Assembly (NCBI GenBank): GCA_951813065.1
Contig: CATOTH010000001.1
Location: 620,001-684,000, forward strand
Origin: an uncultured Bryobacterales bacterium
GTDB taxonomy: Bacteria; Acidobacteriota; Terriglobia; Bryobacterales; UBA6623
Length of the DNA: 64,000 nt
Direction: 5' to 3'
Shown here: piece by piece, positions 10,123 through 18,159 of the stretch
Layout of the letters: the number at the start of each line of letters is the position of its first letter
How positions within the stretch are numbered: the stretch's first letter is position 1
The notes under the pieces: model-generated
Told to the model about the DNA's origin: nothing
What the model saw: only the letters and a program-made list of their open reading frames with translations
The model's database searches: none
Made by a program: the position numbers and the translations under genes

Positions 10123-11616
10123 GTGGAGGCGTTGATCAAAAACCAACAAGTGAGGCTACTGATGAAGGAACTCAGAAGGAACAAGCCGCTGGCAACGGCG
10201 GCGGCGAAAGCGGGCATGAGCGAGCGCACGGCTCGTAAATGGCGCGATAGCGGGAAGCTTCCGAGCGACCCCAGTCCAGCGCGGCACTGGCGGACGCGGG
10301 AGGATCCGTTGGAAGCGCTGTGGCCCGAGGCGGAGGCACTGCTGCGAGCGGACCCGGGGCTGCAGGCGAAGGTGGTGTTCGAGGAGCTGCAGCGGCGCCA
10401 TCCGGGGCAATTGCAGTCCGGGCAGTTGCGGACGTTGCAGCGGCGATTCCGGTCCTGGCGCGTGCGGCAGGGTCCGGACCGGGAAGTCTATTTCGAGCAG
10501 GAGCGGGAGCCGGGGGCGCAGTGCCAGTCGGACTTCACCGACATGGGCGCGCTGGGGGTGACGATCCGGGGCGAGCGGTACAAGCACCTGGTATACCGTT
10601 TCGTGCTGCCGTACTCGAATTGGGAGAGCGTGGCGATCGCGAGCTCGGAAACGTTCGAGGCGCTGGTCGGCGGACTGCAGGAGAGCCTGTGGGAACTGGG
10701 CGGCGTGCCGCGGGAGCACAGGACCGATAATCTGTCGGCGGCGACGCACGAGTTGCGCCAGTCCGGCGGGCGGGCGTTCAACCGGGCGTACGAGGAGTTC
10801 CTGGCGCATTACGGGCTGGAGGCGAGCCGGAACTATCCGGGCAACGCGCACGAGAACGGGGACGTGGAAGCGGCGCACGGGCATTTCAAGACCGCGGTGG
10901 ACCAGCGGCTGCGCCTGAGCGGGACACGCGATTTCAGTTCCGTGGAGCGCTACGCGCGGTTGCTGGACGAGATCGCCGGGCAGCGCAACAGCCGGCGCGG
11001 GGAGCGGCTGGCGGCGGAGCAGGCGGCGTTGCGGCCGCTGCCGCCGCGGCGGCTGCCGGTGTACCGGGAAGAGCGGCGCACGGTGACACGCGGGAGCGTG
11101 GTGCGGGTGGCGAGCAAGGCGTACTCGGTGCCGTCGCGGCTGATCGGGGAGCAGCTGACGGCGCGGCTGTACACCGATCGTGTCGAATTGCACTACGGCG
11201 GGAAACTGGTGGCGCGCCACGACCGGGCGCTGGGCAAGCAGCCGGGCCGGGTGGACTACCGGCACGTGGCGCACGCGCTGTTGCGCAAGCCGGGGGCCTT
11301 CGCGCAATACCGCTACCGCGAGGAGATGTTTCCGTCAGAGGCCTTCCGGCGGGCCTATGACAAGCTCTGCGAGGGGCGCTCGCAGGGGCACGCGGATCTC
11401 GAGTACGTGCGCATCCTGCACTTGGCGGCGACGACGCTGGAGACCCGCGTGGAGGCGGCCCTGCAGGGCTGCCTGGAGGCTGGCGAGCGGCCGTCGTTCG
11501 AGCGCGTCCGGGCGGCCGCGGCACCGCCGCGGCCGGAGGCGCCGGAGGTGCGCATCGCGGAACCAGACCTGGACGTCTACGACGAGTTGCTGGCGGACAC
11601 GCGGGGGCTGTCGTGA
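10123..11616 (+). CDS. istA: IS21-family transposase IstA
   Basis: 497 residues. An N-terminal helix-turn-helix (KAGMSERTARKWRDSG, about residues 27-42) is followed by a retroviral-integrase-type catalytic core: aspartate in QCQSDFTDMG, aspartate in EHRTDNLSA and glutamate in HENGDVEAAHGHFK. The C-terminal part carries the Mu-type segment with SVVRVASKAYSVPSRLIG. It cuts and joins the element ends with IstB. Its stop overlaps the istB start. The start at 10123 is a TTG or GTG-type codon (GTG GAG GCG) soon after the left-end repeats. Appears intact. Confidence 0.92.
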   Translation: MEALIKNQQVRLLMKELRRNKPLATAAAKAGMSERTARKWRDSGKLPSDPSPARHWRTREDPLEALWPEAEALLRADPGLQAKVVFEELQRRHPGQLQSGQLRTLQRRFRSWRVRQGPDREVYFEQEREPGAQCQSDFTDMGALGVTIRGERYKHLVYRFVLPYSNWESVAIASSETFEALVGGLQESLWELGGVPREHRTDNLSAATHELRQSGGRAFNRAYEEFLAHYGLEASRNYPGNAHENGDVEAAHGHFKTAVDQRLRLSGTRDFSSVERYARLLDEIAGQRNSRRGERLAAEQAALRPLPPRRLPVYREERRTVTRGSVVRVASKAYSVPSRLIGEQLTARLYTDRVELHYGGKLVARHDRALGKQPGRVDYRHVAHALLRKPGAFAQYRYREEMFPSEAFRRAYDKLCEGRSQGHADLEYVRILHLAATTLETRVEAALQGCLEAGERPSFERVRAAAAPPRPEAPEVRIAEPDLDVYDELLADTRGLS

Positions 11617-12383
11617 AGGGGCCCGAGCTGGCAGCGCTGCCAGGACGCCTGAAGGAGTTGCGCCTGCCGTCGTTCGCGGCGCATTGCGAACGGCTGGCGG
11701 AACAGGCCCGCAAGCAGGCCTGGGACCCGTTGCGCTACCTGGCGGAACTGGCCGCGGTCGAGACGGTCGAGCGGGCCGACCGGCGCGTGGCGCGACTGGC
11801 CAAGGAAGCCCGGCTGCCGCGGGGCAAGACGCTGGAAACGCTGGACTTGCTGCGTCTTCCCAAAGGCGTCAGGGGCCGCCTGCCAGTGCTGTGCGAGGGG
11901 GATTTCCTGACCGACGCCGTCAATGTGTGTGTCTTCGGCAATCCGGGCGCGGGCAAGACCCATCTGATGGCGGCGCTGGGTGCCGAACTGGTGCAGCGCG
12001 GCCACTCGACGCTGTTCGCCCCGGCGCGCGCGCTGACCGAGCGCCTGGCCGGGGCCAAGCGCGAACTGCGGCTGAGCCGCGAACTCGACCGCCTCGACCG
12101 CTTCGAGTGCCTGCTGCTCGACGACATCGGCTACGTCCGGCAGGACCGTGCCGAGATGGAAGTGCTCTTCGAACTGCTGGCGCAACGCTACGAGCGCCGC
12201 AGCGTGATGCTGACGAGCAATCTGGTCTTCTCGCAATGGCAGAGCATTTTCCCTGACAAGATGACCGCGGCGGCGGCGGTCGACCGGGTGGTGCACCACT
12301 CGGTGATTCTGGAACTCGATATTGCCAGCTACCGGGCCGAGCAAGCGCGCCGGCGCCGGGGCGAGGCAAGCGAGAAGAGGTAG
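11613..12383 (+). CDS. istB: IS21-family ATPase IstB
   Basis: 256 residues, a DnaC/IstB-type AAA+ ATPase. Walker A is GNPGAGKTHL (about residues 109-118), Walker B is CLLLDDIGYV, and TSNLVFSQW is the usual IstB sensor strand. It assists IstA and controls target choice. The GTG start at 11613 overlaps the istA stop (GTGA), so translation is coupled. Appears intact. Confidence 0.93.
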   Translation: MKGPELAALPGRLKELRLPSFAAHCERLAEQARKQAWDPLRYLAELAAVETVERADRRVARLAKEARLPRGKTLETLDLLRLPKGVRGRLPVLCEGDFLTDAVNVCVFGNPGAGKTHLMAALGAELVQRGHSTLFAPARALTERLAGAKRELRLSRELDRLDRFECLLLDDIGYVRQDRAEMEVLFELLAQRYERRSVMLTSNLVFSQWQSIFPDKMTAAAAVDRVVHHSVILELDIASYRAEQARRRRGEASEKR

Positions 12384-12671
12384 CCGTGCAGCGCTTCCAG
12401 CAATGCCTCCAGCCGGGGCTGTTCCACAGCGCGAGCGCTTTCCCCGCTATGGCGGTCACACGATCGGCCGAAAAAGCAGCCGACCAACGGCGCCGAATTC
12501 CGGGCCAGGGGGCTAGCCCCCTGGCCCCTCTCGCACTGCCGACTGCCTTGCTCTCCCAGAGAGGGGGGAGGCTGCGCCTCCCCCTGCTACCCCCTCCCTC
12601 TGCTACTATCCGAGGGCTGCATTGGTCGCCCTTCGGGCTCCCTCTGCCGCCCTCCAACTTACGGAGCACAA

Positions 12672-12712
12672 CCGGCAATTCTAGTTGTCGCCACCGGCAA
12701 TTCTAGTTGTCG
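12672..12712. repeat. IS21 right-end tandem repeats
   Basis: CCGGCAATTCTAGTTGTCG occurs twice, at 12672-12690 and 12694-12712 (period 22), just inside the right end. The roughly 290 bases between istB and these repeats (12384-12671) hold no gene I can support. Confidence 0.8.
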
Positions 12713-12719
12713 CCAGGCA

Positions 12720-12873
12720 GTGGGCCTCGTCGATGATCAGCAGGGGGAGCTTGCCGGCCTCGCCGAGGCGCTCGATCTCGTGCCGGATCAGCTGGCAGGC
12801 CGGAGCGCGGTAGCGCGGCGTTTCCAGCCCCAGGGCCCAGCCGACCGCCTGGTACGTGTCGATCACCGTGCCG
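12720..12873 (-). pseudogene. ExeA/TniB-like AAA ATPase, middle piece
   Basis: About 50 codons reading VIDTYQAVGWALGLE through GKLPLLIIDEAH, that is, from just after the Walker A region to Walker B. It is bounded by the IS21 element on one side and the serine-recombinase element on the other. It joins in frame to the N-terminal piece (15423-15661) when one GCCG is kept at the junction, giving LTTGTVIDTYQ. Confidence 0.82.
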
Positions 12874-12952
12874 AAGACAGCCACACAAACCCCACATAGG
12901 GGGTGACGAGGTCTCTGTTCACTACCGATTCCATCCGCTGGCGGGGCAGCGG

Positions 12953-13342
12953 GTGACCTGCGTGGGACGCCGATCACTGCGTGGCGACCCCGTTGTGATG
13001 GTTGCGGATGCGGGAGGGACGCGCTATCAAATTCCGCAGTGGATGACGGTTCCAGAATCCTCCGCGTGGGGCCTGCGGGACGTGCCACGCCTGTCCCTGG
13101 CCGCGCTGAGGGATCTGCGTGACCTCGTGGAGGGATTTCTGGGCGAGCCGGCGTCCGCGGGGAAAGGAGACCCTCATGAACCATCAGCAGCGCCGGGGCG
13201 GACAGCAATGGCTGTTCTCCCCCGCGTCCCCGATTCAGCTGCCACCCCAGCTGCGGCGAGCTGTCCTGCCCGCGTTGGCGGAACTGATCGCCGCGGTGCT
13301 GCGCCAGCCGGTCGCGCCCCGCGAGGAGGGAGGCCAGCGTGA
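12953..13342 (+). CDS. Small accessory protein of serine-recombinase element 1 (DUF5372-like)
   Basis: The frame is open from before 12902, where YRFHPLAGQRVTCVGRR begins, to a stop at 13340-13342. The FHPLAGQ motif followed by a short strand-rich domain resembles the small protein encoded next to serine recombinases in such elements, and the same motif type (HPHHPLRG) appears in element 2. GTG at 12953 is a formal start, but the conserved segment begins upstream, so the true start is unclear. The last 55 codons overlap the next small gene in another frame. Function unknown. Confidence 0.45.
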   Translation: MTCVGRRSLRGDPVVMVADAGGTRYQIPQWMTVPESSAWGLRDVPRLSLAALRDLRDLVEGFLGEPASAGKGDPHEPSAAPGRTAMAVLPRVPDSAATPAAASCPARVGGTDRRGAAPAGRAPRGGRPA

Positions 13343-13352
13343 CGAGAACTGA
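13176..13352 (+). CDS. Small conserved protein upstream of serine recombinase
   Basis: 58 residues starting MNHQQRRGG, with a conserved-looking LPPQLRRAVLPALAELI helix. The ATG has an AAGGAG site at 13164-13169, 6 bases upstream. Its stop overlaps the recombinase start by 14 bases, so it is probably co-translated. A small leucine-rich protein in this position is common in these elements; its role is not known to me. Confidence 0.6.
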   Translation: MNHQQRRGGQQWLFSPASPIQLPPQLRRAVLPALAELIAAVLRQPVAPREEGGQRDEN

Positions 13353-15387
13353 ACACGGCCTGCTCACGGCCGACCACCTGCGGCGCAAGGCGTTAGTCTA
13401 CGTTCGCCAGTCATCGGACTTCCAGGTTCGCAACCACGTCGAGCGCCAGCGGATGCAGTACGCGCTGAGTGACCATGCGCGGGAGCTGGGATTCGGCGAG
13501 GTGGAAGTGATCGACGATGACCAGGGGACCTCGGGCAACGGCGTCGAGCGGCCGGGTTTCGATCGCTTGCTGGCGGCAGTGTGCCGGGCCGAGGTTGGGC
13601 TGGTGCTCTCGCTGGAAGCCTCGCGCCTGGCTCGCAACGGCCGGGACTGGCACACCCTGCTGGATTTCTGCGCGATCGTCGGGTGCCTCGTCGGGGACCG
13701 CCAGCGGGTTTACGATCCCGGGGCGGCGGAGGACCGCCTGTTCCTGGGGATGCAGGGGGGCTTCAGCGAGATGGAACTGGCGCTGTTTCGCGAGCGCTCG
13801 CAAGAGAGCCGTGCGACGCTGGCGCAGCGGGGCGAGCTGTTCACGACTCTGCCGGCCGGTTACGAGAAGGTCGACTGCGGGCTGATCGAACGCAGCCCCG
13901 ACCAGCGCCAGCGGGACGCGATCGGCCTGGTGTTCGCCAAGTTTGCCGAGCTCCGCAGCGTGCGGCAGCTGTGGCTGTGGTTCCGGCGCGAGCAGGTCGA
14001 GATCCCGGTGCGACTGCCCGGCGCAGGGCTGGTCTGGAAGCTGCCGACCGACACGGGCTTGCGGTCGATGCTCGGCAATCCGATCTATGCAGGGGCCTAC
14101 GCCTTCGGACGGAGCGGGCAGGAAACTGTGATCGAGAACGGCCGCAAGCGCGTGCGGCGCAGTGGCCGGATCACCAATCCGGAGGAGTGGGCCGTGTTGC
14201 TGAAGGATCGGCACGAGGGGTATATAACATGGGACGAATACGAAAGGAACCAGGATCTGATCGCAGCCAACAACACCAAGGTGCGCGGCGCGGTGCGGGA
14301 GGGCCGGGCGCTGCTGGCAGGGCTCATGCGGTGCGGGGTTTGCGCCCGGCGGATGTTTGTGCGGGACAACGGCAAAGCGGTCGGTTATCAGTGCCGCGGC
14401 GATCGAGGCGAGGAGGGGTGTTGCTTGAATTTCGGTGCGGTGCGAGTGGACGCGGCGGTGAGCGAAGCAGTGCTGGCAGCGTTGCAGCCGCTGGGGGTGG
14501 AGGCGGCCTTGCGGGCCTGGGAGGGGCGCAGCGAGGAAGGCTTGGCCGAGGAGCGGCTGGCGCGGTCGGCGCTGGAGGAAGCGCGCTACCGGGCGGAGCG
14601 GGCGCAGGCGCAATTCGAAGCCGTTGAACCGGGCAACCACAACGTGTTTCACAATCTGGTCAGCAAGTGGGAGCGGTGTCTGGTGGAGGTGCGGAACTGC
14701 GAGGAGCGGCTGGCGGCGCTGGAGGCCAGGCGGCAGAGGGCGGGACTGACCCCGCAGGAGCGGGAAGCGTATCTCGCCTTGGGCGAGGACCTGGAGCGGG
14801 TCTGGTGGCATGAGCGGGCGACGCCGCCATTGCGCAAGGCGGTCCTGCGGGCGGCGCTGGTGGAGATCATCGCGACACTGGAGGACAATCGGATCCGCTT
14901 GTTGCTGCATTGGAAGGGCGGGGACCACACCGAGCTGGAAGTGGTGCGTTACCAGCCCGGGCAAACCCGCTGGGGGGCCGCCAGGGAAACCGTCGAGCTG
15001 GTGAGGGAACTGTCGCGGAGCTTGTCGGACCCACTGATCGCGAGCCTGTTGAACCGCTTGGGGGAGCGGACTGGCAAAGGCAACGCCTGGACCAGGACGC
15101 GCGTGTGTGCGTTCCGGGCCAGCCACGGGATCGCGGTCTATCGCGAGGGGGAGCGTCGCGAGCGGGGCGAACTGGTCCTGGCGGAAGCAGCGGAGCGGCT
15201 GGGGGTGGCCACATGGCAACTGCAAAGGCTGATCCGCACTGGGATCCTGCCGGCGCGGCAGGCCTGCAAGGGTGCGCCGTGGCTGATCGCTGAGACGGCG
15301 CTCGAGACGCCGGAAGTGCGGGCGGCGCTGTCCGGAAAAGGTCCGTTGACAGCAGATCCGAACCAACAGAACCTTAATTTTCAATGA
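13339..15387 (+). CDS. Large serine recombinase of element 1
   Basis: 682 residues from GTG at 13339. The N-terminal resolvase domain has the catalytic serine in VYVRQSSDFQV (about residue 25) and the conserved arginines in LEASRLARNGRDW. Next come a recombinase domain (NPIYAGAYAFGR), a zinc ribbon (CGVCARRM then CRGDRGEEGCC), a coiled coil at about residues 410-470 and a C-terminal helix-turn-helix-like end. It makes double-strand cuts with a 5' phosphoserine link to insert and excise the element. Full length with all catalytic residues seen, so it may be active. Confidence 0.9.
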   Translation: MTRTEHGLLTADHLRRKALVYVRQSSDFQVRNHVERQRMQYALSDHARELGFGEVEVIDDDQGTSGNGVERPGFDRLLAAVCRAEVGLVLSLEASRLARNGRDWHTLLDFCAIVGCLVGDRQRVYDPGAAEDRLFLGMQGGFSEMELALFRERSQESRATLAQRGELFTTLPAGYEKVDCGLIERSPDQRQRDAIGLVFAKFAELRSVRQLWLWFRREQVEIPVRLPGAGLVWKLPTDTGLRSMLGNPIYAGAYAFGRSGQETVIENGRKRVRRSGRITNPEEWAVLLKDRHEGYITWDEYERNQDLIAANNTKVRGAVREGRALLAGLMRCGVCARRMFVRDNGKAVGYQCRGDRGEEGCCLNFGAVRVDAAVSEAVLAALQPLGVEAALRAWEGRSEEGLAEERLARSALEEARYRAERAQAQFEAVEPGNHNVFHNLVSKWERCLVEVRNCEERLAALEARRQRAGLTPQEREAYLALGEDLERVWWHERATPPLRKAVLRAALVEIIATLEDNRIRLLLHWKGGDHTELEVVRYQPGQTRWGAARETVELVRELSRSLSDPLIASLLNRLGERTGKGNAWTRTRVCAFRASHGIAVYREGERRERGELVLAEAAERLGVATWQLQRLIRTGILPARQACKGAPWLIAETALETPEVRAALSGKGPLTADPNQQNLNFQ

Positions 15388-15422
15388 CATAGCGAGATGG
15401 GGATTATGCCGCTACCTAGCCG

Positions 15423-15661
15423 GTCGTGAGTCGCACATAGCCGACGCTGTAGAGGCTGTCATGCAGGCTGTCGGCGAAACGCCGGCAGGCGCTGGTCTTG
15501 CCGCAGCCGGGCTCGCCGGTGAGCAGGCCGATGCCGCGCAACTCGAGCAAGTGCCGCAGGCGGGACTCGGTTTCGGTCGCGTCCTCGGAGGCGAACAGCT
15601 CGGCGCTGTCGGCGGGCGCTTCGAAGGGCAGGCCGGTGAGGCCGAAATGCGGGCGGTACAT
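15423..15661 (-). pseudogene. ExeA/TniB-like AAA ATPase, N-terminal piece
   Basis: Begins MYRPHFGLTGLPFE at 15661 and carries Walker A GEPGCGKTSACRRF, ending LTTG where the serine-recombinase element starts. The start overlaps the transposase stop (TGATG), so the ATPase was the second gene of the transposon operon. Together with 12720-12873 and 9618-10028 it forms one gene of roughly 265 codons. Confidence 0.85.
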
Positions 15662-16124
15662 CAGGGTTTGTCCTTGGGGTCGGAAGCGGGGCTGGCCAGC
15701 TGGCGCAACCGGAGTTGCTGTTTGGCCGGAGCGGGGCGCTGGTCCCGGTCGGCAGTTGCGGGCCGGGCGGGGGGCTTCGGCGGGTCCCCAGCGGGCGGCT
15801 GGCTGCGCCGTGCGCGGGCGTTGACCTGGAGATCGACCAGGGTGGCCTGGCTGCTCTCGCCGTCCTCGTGCAGGACCGTCAGGGCCCGCTCGGGCGGGGC
15901 GTCGGGCTCGACCACCAAGGTGACCTTCTGGCCGGCCAGCCCCGCTACGGTCTCGTACTGGCGGCCGTGCAGGTTGACCGTGCGGGCGCGGCTGACGCGG
16001 CGCACGAAGCGGTAGCTGAAGATCCACCGCAGGTCGATGCCGGGGCCGGCAAAGCGCACGTGGCCGCCGACCTGTGCCCAGCGATCCAGGGGCGTGTCAC
16101 CGGCGAGGCCGTGGTGGGGGGCAT
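15661..16124 (-). pseudogene. DDE transposase with Mu-C-type barrel, C-terminal piece
   Basis: About 150 codons from HAPHHGLAGDTPLDRWA to a proline-rich tail ending SDPKDKP. The segment SRARTVNLHGRQYE is the Mu-transposase C-terminal beta-barrel signature seen in integrase-type transposases that pair with ExeA ATPases. The RIT element separates it from the rest at EYH/HAPHHG. The catalytic core is not in this piece. Confidence 0.82.
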
Positions 16125-16231
16125 GGTGACATGTTGCGGTGCGGGGAATGTTGCGATGCGCCGGAATGCGCTTGTCTCTCAGCGGTGAAGCCGGACTCTC
16201 CGCAACATTCCTTTCTGCGCTCAGAGTGACC
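16125..16231. repeat. RIT left terminal inverted repeat
   Basis: 107 bp starting GGTGACATGTTGCGGTGCGG and ending CTCAGAGTGACC. It contains repeated GTTGCG/CGCAAC submotifs, likely recombinase-binding sites. It overlaps the last codons of the third recombinase gene. Confidence 0.93.
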
Positions 16232-17216
16232 GGAGGAACGCCATCACCCCTCGATCCTCCTTCCACGGCCGCGTCGGTCCCTCCTCGACCGCATCGCAGA
16301 GTGCCATCGCCCGCGCCTTCATCTCGAGGTCGATCTCGGCGTAGATGTTGGTTGTATCGAGACTGACATGGCCGAGCCAGGCACGGATGGTATTGAGATC
16401 GACTCCGGCGCGTACGAGGCTGCAAGCAGCCGTGTGTCGAAGCACATGCGGGGTTGTCGTCTTCCCGGACAGTTCCGGCACTGCCGCTGCACAGCGCTCG
16501 ACCACGCGATAGATGCCGAAGCGGGTATAGGCCCTGCCGTAGCGGCTGGAGAACACGGGGTCGCCGTTTGAGCGCCCTGCTGTCTGTTCCGCCACCACCC
16601 GTTCGGTTTCCTTCCACAGCGGGCATTGGCGGACTTTGCCGCCCTTGCCATGGAGAGTGGCAAGGGCAGAGCCTCCGTTTCTTTGGCTGAACGCAATGTC
16701 GGCGATCCGGAGCCCGGAGGCCTCCGAGACGCGGGCACCGGTGTTCACGAGGAAGATCAGGATGGCGTGTTCGGTGCGGCCCCTTGGCGTTTTCCTGTCG
16801 GGGGCGGCAAGGAGGGCGTCCGTCTCCGCCCGGGTCAGCCAGGCGACCGGCTTCGGCGCTGCCCGCTTCACCGGGATGGCGCGGATGTGGCCGCACCAGG
16901 CGACCAGGGCGGGGTCGCGGCTGGCCACGAAGCGGGCGAAGGCGCGAACGGCGGTCAGGCGCCGGTTCCGGGTTTCCACGGAGCAGCCACGCTCCGTCTC
17001 GACATGGTCGAGGAAGGCGCGCAGCCTTTCGGCGGTGAGATCGTCGATGACCAGCCGGTCGATCGGTTTCCGGGCTCCTGCGCTGATGAATGGCAGCAAG
17101 AGGGTGAACGTATCCCGATAGCTCTGTCGGGTGTTCTCCGCCAGGTTCCGTTCACTGACGATGTGCTCTTCGAGGTAGCGCCGGAGCCACGCCCCCATTG
17201 TCCTGCAATCACGCAT
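16221..17216 (-). CDS. Tyrosine recombinase 3 of the RIT element
   Basis: 331 residues. A SAM-like DNA-binding N-domain (ENTRQSYRDTFTLLLP) is followed by a catalytic domain with arginine in NTGARVSEASGL, HVLRH (HxxR), the histidine of LGHVSLDTT and the nucleophile tyrosine in TNIYAEID. All catalytic residues are present. The ATG at 17214-17216 overlaps the end of recombinase 2 by 8 bases. The stop lies inside the left terminal repeat, so the repeat sequence sets its C-terminus. It acts with the other two to move the element. Confidence 0.92.
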   Translation of the reverse strand: MRDCRTMGAWLRRYLEEHIVSERNLAENTRQSYRDTFTLLLPFISAGARKPIDRLVIDDLTAERLRAFLDHVETERGCSVETRNRRLTAVRAFARFVASRDPALVAWCGHIRAIPVKRAAPKPVAWLTRAETDALLAAPDRKTPRGRTEHAILIFLVNTGARVSEASGLRIADIAFSQRNGGSALATLHGKGGKVRQCPLWKETERVVAEQTAGRSNGDPVFSSRYGRAYTRFGIYRVVERCAAAVPELSGKTTTPHVLRHTAACSLVRAGVDLNTIRAWLGHVSLDTTNIYAEIDLEMKARAMALCDAVEEGPTRPWKEDRGVMAFLRSL

Positions 17217-18159
17217 CTTGATCTCCCTTCATGTAGTGTTCATAGCGGAGCGATGCCTGAACGAGCCTTTCCGGGGTCATGCTCAGGTAGACTTGGGTTC
17301 CGGCCGGGTTCCTGTGACCGAGGTAGGTGGAGAGCACCGGCAACAGTCGCTGCACGTCGGCGCCCTGCCGGTACCAGGCGTTCAGCCGTCCGACGGCGAA
17401 TCCGTGCCGGAACGAATGCAGGCAGGGACCCCGGCACCTGCTGTCCCCGCCGCCGATCCCGGCATCGCGGAGCAGCTTGGCGAAGACATTCCTGACGACT
17501 CCCGCCAACAGGGGTGTTCCGTCACGGTTCGCGAGGAAGGCCGAATCCCGTCCCTCCGGCTGCGGGCGCCGCAGGCGCCTGGCGGCGTGGTCGCGCAACA
17601 CATGGGCGAGCCGTTCCCCGACCGGAACCAGGCGCGACTTGTAGAACTTCGAATCGCGAACGGTGAGCACCGCGTCATCAAGGTCGACATCCGCGAGCGT
17701 GAGTCGGAGCGCTTCGCCGCTGCGCAGTCCGGATCCGTGCAGCAGCAGGATCAAGGTCCTTAGGGTGTCGCCGTCCAGTTGCCTTGCACGGGCGCGGGAG
17801 GCTGCGGTCGAGCCGAGAAGACGCCGAACTTCGTCCCCAGTGTAAATGTAGGGCGGCAGGGGCGCCGATGCCCTCGGCTCGCTCTCCCGTTCGGGCAGCG
17901 GAAACCGGGTCGCGTGGCCGCGACTGATGGCAAAGCGGTACAATCCAGACAGAGCAGTGTACTTGGCATTCCGGTAGCTGGTCGGCGGTCGGGTCCCTGC
18001 GAGGAAGGTACGGACCGCGTCCCTCGTGACCGCATCGCAGGGGGCATCCGCATCGACCCCCTTCAGGAACCGACGCAGTATCCTGGCACCGTCGTCGAAC
18101 TTCGTGCCGTGGGATCGCCGCCAGAGGATGTACGTGTCGATGGCCTCGCCCAGAGTCAT
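17209..18159 (-). CDS. Tyrosine recombinase 2 of the RIT element
   Basis: 316 residues starting MTLGEAIDTYILWRR at 18159, where the ATG overlaps the stop of recombinase 1 (ATGA). The open frame continues upstream, but only this start fits the coupling. Catalytic residues: arginine in GSGLRSGEALRL, HSFRHGF (HxxR), LGHRNPAGT and tyrosine in TQVYLSM. It is the middle member of the trio. Confidence 0.92.
   Translation of the reverse strand: MTLGEAIDTYILWRRSHGTKFDDGARILRRFLKGVDADAPCDAVTRDAVRTFLAGTRPPTSYRNAKYTALSGLYRFAISRGHATRFPLPERESEPRASAPLPPYIYTGDEVRRLLGSTAASRARARQLDGDTLRTLILLLHGSGLRSGEALRLTLADVDLDDAVLTVRDSKFYKSRLVPVGERLAHVLRDHAARRLRRPQPEGRDSAFLANRDGTPLLAGVVRNVFAKLLRDAGIGGGDSRCRGPCLHSFRHGFAVGRLNAWYRQGADVQRLLPVLSTYLGHRNPAGTQVYLSMTPERLVQASLRYEHYMKGDQDA

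Larger units (their letters stand above)
10029..12719 (+). mobile_element. Complete IS21-family element inserted in the ATPase gene
   Basis: 2691 bp with ends TGTCCAGCGACAA on the left and, reading inward, TGCCTGGCGACAA on the right. A 6-bp target duplication GTGGGC lies at 10023-10028 and 12720-12725. Internal tandem end repeats occur on both sides, and istA and istB overlap by GTGA. All are IS21 hallmarks. The matching target duplication and intact genes suggest a recent insertion. Confidence 0.92.
12874..15422 (+). mobile_element. Serine-recombinase element 1, inserted in the ATPase gene
   Basis: About 2.55 kb carrying three plus-strand genes. The 4 bases GCCG occur at both junctions (12870-12873 and 15419-15422). 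Removing the element with one copy restores the ATPase frame, so these bases mark the crossover site within 4 bp. There are no long terminal inverted repeats, as expected for insertion by a large serine recombinase. Confidence 0.82.

Noticed and set aside
10156..11307. Long minus-strand open frame opposite istA
   Set aside because: Arginine- and proline-rich shadow of a G+C-rich gene.
13411..15390. A 659-codon open frame on the minus strand
   Set aside because: It is the antisense shadow of the serine recombinase at 13339-15387; composition is proline- and histidine-rich, with no family resemblance.
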